Below, one piece after another: positions 54,629-64,000 of a DNA stretch of 64,000 bases; the stretch's first letter is position 1, and every line of letters starts with the position of its first letter. Under the pieces are notes generated by a model, which had not been told where the DNA came from, did not search any database, and saw only the letters and a list, made by a program, of their open reading frames with translations. The stretch covers positions 1-64,000 of the forward strand of contig JBLDXI010000061.1 in NCBI GenBank assembly GCA_047495785.1, in the 5' to 3' direction. The position numbers and the translations under genes are program-made. This DNA comes from Lepidodermella squamata (taxonomy: Eukaryota > Gastrotricha).

Positions 54629-55634
54629 CTTGATTACCTCACTACTCGATTGCTTAAATAGCTTTAATCCATTTGTTTTGTGCGTAATAAATCCTCACCA
54701 TGCAAGGTTACTCAATAAAATTCGGCTTCCTAAACAGTTGTTCTTGGTACACTTGAATAAAACCAGAGGATTAGGGAGCGGATTAGGCATAAACGCGAGC
54801 AAACTGCTTCAAGTGCGTTCAAGTGTGCATTGGCAAAGTTGAAGACACCCATTAACTAGTTGTAGCCGCCTCCTCAGATAGGCAGTCCGGGTCTCCCGGA
54901 TACGACACTTTAGAGCCCTTGTTTTGCGCGTTACAGCTAAATAGCGGTAACGTTCAAGCTGAAAAGTAAACCCTAAATTACCTTACAGCTGTAACGCGTA
55001 CCTTAAAGGCACTGTATACGGCTTTTTTGGGTGCGACCAAATGATTGCTAACAATTTTGTTGGCCGATTTCGGACGTAACTAACGAAAATTTGGACTACG
55101 AAAATCAACACCGCATTTTTCAATCAGTTAATTTGGGTAAAAAATAACGAACATTTATTCCACGAGAATCAGTATTCTCGCCAATGACGAAAATTAAGTC
55201 ACACCGAAAGTTCAGCCGTATACATTATATTCCATTTTTCCGCATTTTTCTCGCCAATATAACTAATCTCTAGCTTATTTTCTTTTTTGGGGTTGTCTCT
55301 ATTTTTGCTCCGAACTCTGACCATCGCTGTTTTGACCTTTGACCGTCTAAAGACAAATCCATCGGGCGGACTTGAAACATTACACCGGCGGACTTTCATA
55401 TAATCGGACTTTCATAAAATCATAAAATAGTATGAAACATGTAATCGTTCTAATTTCACGCCTTCCTAACAACAAACGAATTATTTGTTGCACGACCCTG
55501 GACCCGGCCCCCATGCAGATAGCGGGGGAGCACTGTAGATTGTATTTTTTGGCGGCTGTTACCATATGTAAAAATGTTTCTTAGCATACGGGCCGAATTC
55601 GGATTCGGGCCCTAACACCTACATTGTTTCTAAA
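54629..55634. other. Gene-free stretch
   Basis: A TTACAGCTGTAACGC palindrome with surroundings lies near 54925-55000 (GCGTTACAGCT ... AGCTGTAACGC). Around 55440-55490, ATCGTTCTAATTTCACGCC matches the start of the EGF relic near 5895-5925. GGGGGAGCACTGTA at 55525 resembles one end of the pogo-like element at 16885-18153. Confidence 0.45.
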
Positions 55635-55973
55635 ATGTATAACCTTCTTAGATGGGAAGGTTACATGGCCATATCTGCTCATATCGTCAATTTTCAACTT
55701 GATCAAGTTGAAAAGATTAATTACAAAGAGGAACCTGGGCGGTTTGGGTTTGGTTCTTACCAAGTCGAGGTTAGCCGAACGATGGTAGATCGGACCTTGA
55801 CGCACATTGAAAGGGTTGCTTTTCAGAACTACATGGAGCATAGAGCCATTCAAAAAATGATCGAAAGCATCAGCTTCGATGAAAATTTGCTCCGCGCTGA
55901 ATCTGTGCGACATTTGCAGCAACGACAACAAATCGAGCCCGACAGCGCTGAGGAGTCGAGGGCCAACAATTGA
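55635..55973 (+). CDS. Unrecognised ORF, possibly a single-exon gene or last exon (112 aa)
   Basis: Starts MYNLLRWEGYMAISAHIVNF and ends in a helical Gln/Arg/Glu-rich tail (ESVRHLQQRQQIEPDSAEE). AATAAA occurs at 55981-55986, just after the stop, and the composition is protein-like. No signal peptide, membrane segment or family resemblance is seen. There is no clear upstream exon, so it could be the terminal exon of a longer gene. Confidence 0.4.
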   Translation: MYNLLRWEGYMAISAHIVNFQLDQVEKINYKEEPGRFGFGSYQVEVSRTMVDRTLTHIERVAFQNYMEHRAIQKMIESISFDENLLRAESVRHLQQRQQIEPDSAEESRANN

Positions 55974-56271
55974 CAGTAAATAATAAACATTGTTTCAAAC
56001 TGTATTTGTGAGGTTGTTAACGTATGCAATTGTGTGTTTTGCCTTGGCTATAATTGTCAAATTATTATTTTTCCTCAACATTAAAATAAATGATTCCCAG
56101 TTTATCAGTCACCGACTAAGTAATTATAATAATTCCCGTGATTTCGCACATCAATAATTAAGGATATTTGTTAAGTTCTCAACAATAAAAGGTCACAAAT
56201 AAAATAACAAACAATGAAATTTGAAATAGTTTAAAATGTGAAGTTAGGGCAGTCGTTCAAATAGCATTTCT

Positions 56272-59200
56272 TTAGAATTCACGATGACATCGCTTTTGAT
56301 CACGAAGTATATGGACCCAATACGCCAAACCAGCCATAATCACCATAACAGCGACAAACACTGAAACGATGCCAATAATCATGAAAATCACAAGTTTTGG
56401 GGTATCTTCCTTATCATTCTTAATTGCATTTTGATTCGAAGTTTGCTGATCGAATCGTTCGCCGAGCACTGCGGCCCTTAAAGGCTGCGTTGTTTCGAAA
56501 TATTCTGTTTGTGTAGCAATACTAGTCGTTGATGAAGCAGTTGTAGTAGAAGCCAACGAGGTTTCAATTTCAGGCCGTTCTGTGGTAGTTGGACGTTTTG
56601 TGGTTGTTGTTGGACGTTCTGTGGTTGCTGTTGGAAGTTCTGTGGTTGTTGTTGGACGTTCTGTGGTTGTTGTTCGAAGTTCTGTGGTTGTTGTACGTTC
56701 TGTGGTTGTTGTTGGACGTTCTGTGGTTGTTGTTCGAAGTTCTGTGGTTGTTGTACGTTCTGTGGTTGTTGTTGGACGTTCTGTGATTGTGGGCCGTTCT
56801 GTGGTTGTTGTACGTTCTTTGGTTGTTGTTGGACGTTCTGTGGTTGTTGTACGTTCGGTGGTTGTTGATGTTGCTTGCGTCGTCGAAGAGGTTAATAACT
56901 GAGTACAGAATGTTTCTTCCAAAATGTCTTTTCCAGCTAGCAGCTGCTCGAGAGGAGCCATCATGGGTTTTGATTGATGATAAGAAATTGCGTTATCCTG
57001 TTAACAAATTTTTTCAATTAGAGATACAGCATTACCCCCATATACAAAAGCAATAGGGCGGGGGCAGAGGCGGTGCTTGGTTCAAGGTTAGCTAATACAG
57101 CTGTTGCACGCGCGCTCACTAGGTGAGCAGAGCTTGGATGAATCATCAGAGTTAGCCAAGTCGCGTGCCACTATTTTCCTTGACTTATTATTTATAATTG
57201 CTCTTTCGTCGTTCCGCTCTTAACCTGTTGCTCCTATTATGTTTGCTCTTTTCGCACACTACCAAGAAAATAACGGCAAGGCTAAAACTATCCGATGTTT
57301 GAACTATGCGAGATCCGATATTTGGATCCAAAACCTGGGTCTGTCGAAAAGTCCTCTTTTCAGGTCACCGATGCGTCGTAGAGCATAATGTCTGCCACCA
57401 AAATGTAGGCAATGACCCGGCGGTTCTTTTGACACCAAATTTGGGGCCAAAGACTTCAAGGAACGCATAGAAATCAACTTGTAAAAACAGTGAAATTTCG
57501 ATTGTTACGCCATCACCTGGGTCTAATAGTTAGGTCCTATTTTCGGTTCTGCTTTTTGGCTCTAATCCTAAATTTCGACGTTTTTCACTGTCATTTTCAA
57601 AGACCTGTGCAGCCCCCAAATTCGGTGTCAAAAGAACCGCCGGGTCATTGCCTACACTTTGCCGTCGGCCAACCAGTAAAAACCGGTTTAAACCCGTGTG
57701 CGACTATCAGTGGGGTATGGGTGGGGTTGGGGAAAGGCACGCGGATATATTTCCAATAGCTCAGCCGGGCCTGACACCAATAGGAGAAATTATCCCACTG
57801 TTTTCAGAGGTTTTGGCTCATTTTTTTGCAAAAACAGTAAAACAATGTTTCCATCTCTGGCAGCTCTGGGATCCAAGATCGCACCCTGCCGGTACCGGTT
57901 TTTACCGGTATTTATCGGTTTTTCAATAATACAAAAATAATAATATAGAAATAATACATTTCAGTTATTTTAGCATGTATAAAAACCGGTTTTTTCACCG
58001 GTTTATACCGGTGGGTAGTTTTTTCTACCCTGTATTATACCCTGGAAATTATTCCAGTCTATGCGTGTGGAATCGCGGGTTATATGTTGTCAATTTACCT
58101 TTGTGACTTTTTGGGCGATGATTACTGCAGAATTGAAGCTAAATGGATAGCCATTTGGATCCGAGTGCAGCCCAGTAACATTCTCACCGCCTTGGTGCCA
58201 ACCGATACGGTAAGAAGCTTTGAACGGTAGCAATGAACTTACTATAGGTTTATAGTAGATGAAAACCGAATTCCATTCTAAAATTGCAGAATCAATGACT
58301 ATGCGCTCTATTCCAACTTTTGTTGCCCGGAAATAGAGCTCCGGCAAGTTTGCATCAATATGCGCTCGGCTGTCAATCCTAGACCAGAATAAAACACCAA
58401 TAGTCAAATCGGTTGCTTTCTTCACAGCTCCCATCTTCGAGCCAAACGCACGTATACAGGCAGGCGTTATGTCATCGCAAACAGAACTATGAATTCTCGA
58501 ATAGAATTTTTCGAGGTTATTGCCGCGGTTGAAGATAACAGCTGTGAAATGGATGTCGGGGAAAATCGGGGTAAACATCGACTCCATTTCCTCGACAATC
58601 GTTCTCGCAGCCTCATGGTAATCATCGGATGTGTCTGCCAATTCCAGTTAACTTTTAAGCTTTGGCGGCAGCTTTTCAGCAAAAGCATTCTCCTAATAGC
58701 CATCTTTCGATTGTTTTAATTTACTCAATAATTCCGTAAATTTTGTGTCGATGCCGATCGCATCCGCCAACCTCAACGCGGGTAGACACAAGTGCAAGGC
58801 TGTTTGATAGCCCTTAATCATTGTTTCAATGCTTTTAAACCAATGCAGCAAGTTGTGCGGGTCGTACTCGATTTGCCCACCTTCAAATTCTCCGGATATT
58901 TTGTTTGCAAAGTCATCGAAGCGTTGCGTAACGCAAAACTCCAAAAAAGTGGAATCACATTGTTTTGCCAGTCGAGTCTGGTTGTAACGAAGAAAAAAGG
59001 TTAATAGCCTGGCTTCTGTTTCGCCAAACCATTTTTTGAAAGATCTTAACTCCATCATAGCCACAGTGCGATCGGGCAATGTTTCGACACTGTTTTGTAG
59101 AGTGGTAAGTTTTTCTGAAATTTCGGCTAACTTCGCCGATACGCCTCCGTCGTCATCGAAAATAGCTTCGATATCGCCTGTTGCGTGGACACGCCGAGCA

Positions 59201-59343
59201 GCTCCGATAGCGCCCCAGAAAAACTCGATAGACTCTTTGGCGATAGCAAATATCTCATGGACTGGCACCAAAGTGGCGACATTAACACTGGCAATCAATA
59301 GGAAGGAAATAAGCAGAAGCTTCATTTTGTAATTTAAATCCAA
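56272..59343 (-). CDS. Type I membrane protein: secreted ectodomain, Thr-rich stalk, one TM helix (about 626 aa)
   Basis: Three minus-strand exons join in frame: 59343-58725, 58634-58099, 56997-56272. Exon 1 supplies a signal peptide (MKLLLISFLLIASVNVAT; the ATG at 59325 may be the start) and a helical acidic region. Exon 2 continues a globular-looking domain containing RIDSRAHIDANLPELYF. Exon 3 has about 20 TTTERPTTT-like units (mucin-like, likely O-glycosylated), then a hydrophobic helix (VIFMIIGIVSVFVAVMVIMAG) and a short basic tail. Donors AGTAAAT and GGTAAAT and acceptors GGCAG and AACAG fit, and phases match (1, then 0). Exon 3 alone lacks a signal peptide and exons 1-2 lack an anchor, which supports the join. 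The 1.1-kb second intron holds repeats. The family was not recognised. Confidence 0.6.
57404..57656. mobile_element. Inverted-repeat element inside the large intron
   Basis: TGTAGGCAATGACCCGGCGG faces its complement at 57637-57656. Arms of about 46 bp include TTTTGACACCAAATTTGGGG. Further on, 57890-58020 is rich in ACCGGTTT palindromes. No coding capacity was seen in this intron. Confidence 0.7.
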
Positions 59344-61705
59344 AGTAAAAGCAATTAATTAATATACACCGCAGAATGGCTATGGTGGTTTTATTCAGTA
59401 TTCAAAATTGTTACCAACGCTCTAACATGAGAATTAATTAACCAACAACGATTCCACATCGCGCGGTGAGCGACAAAACTTGATTAGAATACCCTGAGCG
59501 ACAATTTCGGGCCTTTTAACTGCCTAAATCAAAAAAACTAAATATGCAAATTAGCGAGAGTTTCTCTGAGGACAGTTTTCTGCAGAAAGTGTAGTTTTTT
59601 GAGGAGCTGGGGCAGCAGAACCGCGGTGAGAGTTTCGTTGTGAGAAATGGTTCCTACTTCGCAAAAAACTTGCTCATCGCTAATAGAACTTTCACTTCTG
59701 GCCGTTAGCACTTCACTGCACTGCTTCAAAAAAGACAGTTTTTCGGAAATCCTTCAGGTTTCATTTTATTCATCAAAATTAAATCAATTGAAAAAATTGA
59801 AAAATTGTCAAGTTAATAATGGATACTGTTTCACGAAACGCCATGGTCGAACATCGGCTGTGACCGATGCAGAAAACCGCCACTGGAGCAGGCCCGAAGA
59901 ACCTGTAGAAATAAATTGAAATTAATAATTGAAATTAATTGAACACGAAAATACCTTGCTAGTTATTCATCGATACCGTTACGAATTGTTAGCCGACTGG
60001 TTAAGACTGGTTCGACAACAGAATCGATTCGCGGGGCAAACCTGGGCGAAAATTACAGTTAAATTAAAGAAAATGGAATTAATTTCAAAATTACCTTGAA
60101 AATTCGACAAATATCTGACTTGTCCAAATTGCATGGTCGACACACCTGGTAGCAAGGCGGCGGGGTTGATGGATACAATGCGAAATTGAGGCCGATAGAA
60201 AAATTCTTACTAAATAGGGCATGGGACATTGATGTTTTGAAATTGAAAACTAAAATAAGATGATTTGAATGAACCAAAAAGCTACATTTTTGAAGCATGG
60301 CGTGATTACGCAACACCCCGAGGCTTGTGTGCACAACAATCGAACGCCATAATAACAATGATTTTGCCCTATTTCAGCTTTTATTTAGAACGACAATTTT
60401 CAGTCATTAGAAATTTGGCTTTTACGAAATATCTAAATTATCGAATTTTGTTGGTATTCTTATATTTTTGATGTTCAGGCTGAAAACGATAAAAATTCGG
60501 TTATTTTCAGGATCCAGGTAAATAATTAGTAAAAATTAGGAAAAATTGGGAAAAAAACGAGAAATTTTATGATAAATAAAATAAGTTCGATCCAGAAAGG
60601 TAGAAAGCAGTTTTTCGACCCAAGGAATTTTCCGCGAAAAAACTAGAGGTCGAGGCATCGAATTTCGTTCACTTTCGTTCGCTTCTTCTCACTTCGCAGT
60701 GAAAATATAGAAATCGCAAGTTTTTTAACGGCGACGAATTAATATTTCACCTGCAGTTAACTTCGGGTCTCGGGTCGCAAAATGCCGAATTTCCCAAGTT
60801 TTATAAAAAAAACTGTGTCAATTTAGCGAAGTGACTGGTTTCCAGCTTTAACTTCCAGTTTTTTCCAAAAACTGCAGTAAGTTTCGAAAAAAGATGAAAA
60901 ATGACAGTTAACGGCGTTTTTAGGCAGTTTCCTGCAATTCCCACTGGAACTTGGCAGTATTTCGCAAAAAACGTGCACTTGCTGCTCAGGGTAGAAACAA
61001 ATGGCGTAGAATTAACCTTTTGCATTCCGGCATATCACTAGATACTAGAGAGCCAGTTTTTTGGACTGTGTAAGTAATGAAAATAAAATGGGTGTTAAAT
61101 TTATAGATTGCAGTTATTCAATGGACAATGGAAAATCACGAATTAGAGACCAAATCTGGTGAGAAAAATACAGAAGTTGGCCATATTATGGTCCGGCATT
61201 GAAACTGCTTGATTTTCGAAAGAAACAACAGTGAGAGAATAATTTTATTTTTCGAAATAATTCAACTTTTATTGTTCAAGCCTTCACCATAGCCGTAAAA
61301 GCGCTGGACAGCAAACTACCTCTCTGGCTCTATGCGCCACGGGATATGTCCAGTCAAAAGGGAGAAATTTCCTGATTCATGGCCGTGGAATAAAATTTGT
61401 AAACGGATGTGATCAAATTCGAATTGTAAGCTGATTGGGTAATTGTTGACCCTGGTCTATGTCTTGAAGTCAAAGAGACCACCAATCATACGCAACTCAA
61501 CGAATGGTTTTATTCATTGTATTAAATGCCTTATATACGATGCTCCAAGACAACGATATCAAAAGGTGAATAGATAGTCAATAGTTGAATGTCGTTGCTT
61601 GGTGCATCCCAGGTCTACATAATTTTGGCCCGCATGGCGATGGGCTCGGAATTGTCGTTGCTTGGTTCATCCCAGGTCTACGCAATGGTGAATAATGAGT
61701 AGCAG
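59344..61705. other. Gene-free stretch before kinase gene K3
   Basis: AT-rich, with many runs of A and T and no supported gene or clear inverted repeat. 61385-61440 repeats the K1 upstream sequence at 15440-15490, so homology to the K1 flank begins there. About 61590-61690 carries a duplicated GTCGTTGCTTGGT-CATCCCAGGTCTAC word. Confidence 0.4.
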
Positions 61706-61930
61706 TTAACAGGCACCGAATTGCAGTCTTTGCTAACTACAATTCACCTGCCCAAAAAAACATCAACAGCACATTGTAGCAAACACGTATTAGCCATCGC
61801 CTTTATACTCATATACAAGCGTAGGAGCATAAACGCGTATATGCCAATATGCCAGAAACTGCTTTCTACATATTACTTGTGCTTAAAAGTGAACAAAAAC
61901 TCATATAAGGTGTACGAATAGCTACAAGGT
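61706..61930 (+). promoter_or_regulatory. Shared promoter block of kinase gene K3, TATA interrupted
   Basis: Matches the K1 and K2 blocks, but where they have ACATATAAAAGTG, K3 has an 11-bp insertion splitting the box (ACATAT, then TAAAAGTG, near 61866-61888). Core-promoter activity could therefore differ from that of its paralogues. Confidence 0.55.
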
Positions 61931-62124
61931 ATTGACATCTACTTCTGCTATTACGGTAATATATAAGTCAGTTTACCATTGTGCTACAACAGGTGAGATA
62001 ACATAACTCGATTGCTATATATATTTCTCTAAATATTTTCTAATATTGTTCAAGCTCATTGATCAATTCTGATCAAGTCTCCATTCTCGCTGCTCTGCTA
62101 GATTCGCAGTTTTGCTCGACTAGA

Positions 62125-64000
62125 ATGCTGCAGAGATTTGAATCGTTTGCAGAGTTCACCAAAATCAAACGCTTGGGCAGTGGCGCTTTTGGATCAGTTT
62201 GGCATTGCCAAGCTAAAGACGATTTCGCGGACTACGCTGTTAAGGTGGTAAATCTCAGCGCGACTCGACGCAAGTATCGACAAGATAAGTATCGACCGGA
62301 TATGGCTGAGAGCTACGTCAAGTTAGGCCGCACTGAGGTTTTTAGTCAGCGATATTGTCAATACTGATCTTATTGATTCTGCCTAACAGCATGTCAAACT
62401 GCTAAGTTTGAGGCACGCCAACATAGTGTCATGTTACGAGGCTTTTGAAGGTTAGGTAAAACTCTAATTGTAACTTCAACTCTAATATAAAGTAAATTCT
62501 ACCAATTTTTTCCAGAACCTTTGGTTGAACTAGATGATTCAAACCAACATGACTGGCATCTGGACGATGAGATGTACTACCTCGTCATGGAATTTTGTCC
62601 CGGCGGAGATTTAGAAGAATACATAAAACGAACTAATGAGGCAAATGCGAAAATTACAGAAGATTTGATTCGCGAGTGGGCTCGGCAACTTGTTTCTGCA
62701 ATAATGTGTCTGCATAAATGTTTCGCGCTCCATCGCGATATCAAGCCGAAGAATATTTTCCTCTCAGCCGATGGAAAAACAGTCAAGCTGGGTGATTTTG
62801 GATTCGCCAAAATCTACCAAGGGTTAGCCTTTTCTACTGTAGTGCACATCTAACGCTCTTCTGTTTTAGATCGAGTAGCACTACAACTCTGGGACTCGGG
62901 ACCCCTATCTACGCCGCGCCTGAAATTTTCAACAATAAGCAGCACTCGCCAGCCAGTGATTGGTGGTCTCTTGGAGTCACGCTGTTTGAGCTAGCTAATT
63001 TCCGCCTACCTGTAAATAATTATATATTTAAAGGTTTTGTCATGAAGTTACTTTGTTTCGTCTTGCAGTTCAAAACAACATTCGAGATCATTTTGTAAGT
63101 TCAAGACGTTTTACCGCTTGTCAACATTTCTTTTAGAAGTTAGAATGTCTGTTTGCTCATTGATTTATGTCTCTCGTGTTCAGAGACTCAACGGAGCCAC
63201 AATTTGACGATGATCGTCGATTTTCTCCAGAGTTTCATGACTTCGTTTTATCTATGCTTCGGAAAAAGAAAGATCTACGAGCCACAGGAGATGATTTGCT
63301 CAAGAAACCCTTTTTGACGCTGAAACCGGGGGCCAGCATCGTAACTATTCCAACGCAGGATACCAACGCTGTAATCGATGCAAGAGAAGCTTTAGAGGCA
63401 AGCGCATAAGCAGTACACTTATCAATACTCTATATCATTTTTTTACAGTTGCTTTTTAGTTACTCGAGGCAACGAGCAATGTTGCCCGATATTGAAAAAT
63501 TGCTGGAGGATCAGCGCTTAAATTTGAACGTGAACAGCCGGAACGATGAAGACCTCACGCCGCTGATGATTGCAGCTCAAAGTGGATACGATGAATTTAT
63601 GACGCCATTGGTGGTTAAGCATGGAGCCGACGTTGAATTGAGGGACAATTACGGGAGAACAGCAATTTACATGGCAGCTAAAGATGGGCACCACAAAGTT
63701 GTGGAAGTTCTTGCCAAAGCATTGGGCGCAAATGTTAACGCAGCTCGTAATAGCGGAGCGACGCCTTTATTAGTCGCTGCTAAAAATGGCCACTCGGAAA
63801 TTGTGAAGCTACTCGCTGGAGAGTTCAAAGCAGATGTGAATGCAGCAATGAATAATGGTGTTACACCGCTATTAGTCGCTGCTCGAAATGGCCACATCGA
63901 AATCGTGAAGCTACTCGCTGGAGAGCTCAAAGCAGATGTGAATGCAGCGATGAATGATTGTGTTTCACCGCTATATATCGCTGCTGAAAAAGGTCACACG
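62125..64000 (+). CDS. Kinase-ankyrin gene K3, cut off by the window end
   Basis: Exons 62125-62337, 62390-62450, 62516-62822, 62870-63011, 63069-63094, 63184-63397 and 63449 to beyond 64000 join in frame. The start is MLQRFESF. All kinase motifs are present. A 9-nt in-frame duplication gives KYRQDKYRPD in the loop after the ATP lysine. At least five ankyrin repeats are visible and the frame is open at the edge. Intron 6 has the same GC donor. Sequence is closest to K2 in exons 6-7 and to K1 in parts of exon 3, suggesting mosaic history or gene conversion. Confidence 0.83.

Noticed and set aside
56582-57056. Plus-strand Val/Trp/Leu-rich ORFs opposite the Thr-rich exon
   Set aside because: Antisense translation of the repeat; the minus-strand frame has a coherent TM protein and splice sites.

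Overview
This is eukaryotic, almost certainly invertebrate animal, DNA. The evidence is phase-consistent split genes with mostly 45-100 bp GT-AG introns and T-rich acceptors, plus animal-type architectures: EGF repeats with C-type lectin domains, a class C GPCR, and a NEK-like kinase fused to ankyrin repeats. DNA between genes is AT-rich and full of short inverted-repeat transposons and decayed LINEs. The intron style, lectin-EGF genes, GABA-B-like receptor and kinase-ankyrin family fit a compact early-branching animal genome (sponge-like is one option), but the sequence alone does not fix the phylum.

Layout. 1-4.6 kb is a near-perfect palindrome with two 2,018 bp arms. 4.6-9.1 kb holds LINE remnants, repeats and decayed EGF exons. 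9.2-12.1 kb is EGF-lectin gene A, with a Penelope-like inverted-repeat insertion carrying hammerhead-like motifs in one intron. 12.3-15.5 kb is a MITE cluster. 15.6-20.1 kb is kinase-ankyrin gene K1. 20.1-25.6 kb is mobile-element debris with a frameshifted small gene and another EGF relic. 26.2-33.1 kb holds EGF-lectin genes B (5 EGF modules) and C (13 EGF modules). 33.9-36.3 kb is an intronless GABA-B-like receptor, followed by a two-exon unknown gene (36.9-37.6 kb) and a truncated lectin copy D (38.1-38.6 kb). 40.3-40.7 kb is a broken membrane-protein gene. 42.3-45.2 kb is kinase-ankyrin gene K2. 45.4-55 kb is repeat-rich and contains a broken MULE transposase. 56.3-59.3 kb (minus strand) is a gene I reconstruct as a secretion-signal ectodomain, Thr-rich stalk and membrane anchor. 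62.1 kb to the window end is kinase-ankyrin gene K3.

Two young paralogous families dominate. The EGF-lectin genes share exon phases, a 5' block and 3' UTRs, and differ mainly in the number of 96-nt phase 1-1 EGF exons. The kinase-ankyrin genes share a promoter block, seven exon boundaries and a GC-AG intron, and differ in ankyrin repeat number. Paralogue comparison gives empty sites that date several transposon insertions. A role in recognition or defence signalling is possible for these binding-repeat families, but that is inference only. All gene models are manual, from splice signals and reading phase; no alignment or database search was run.
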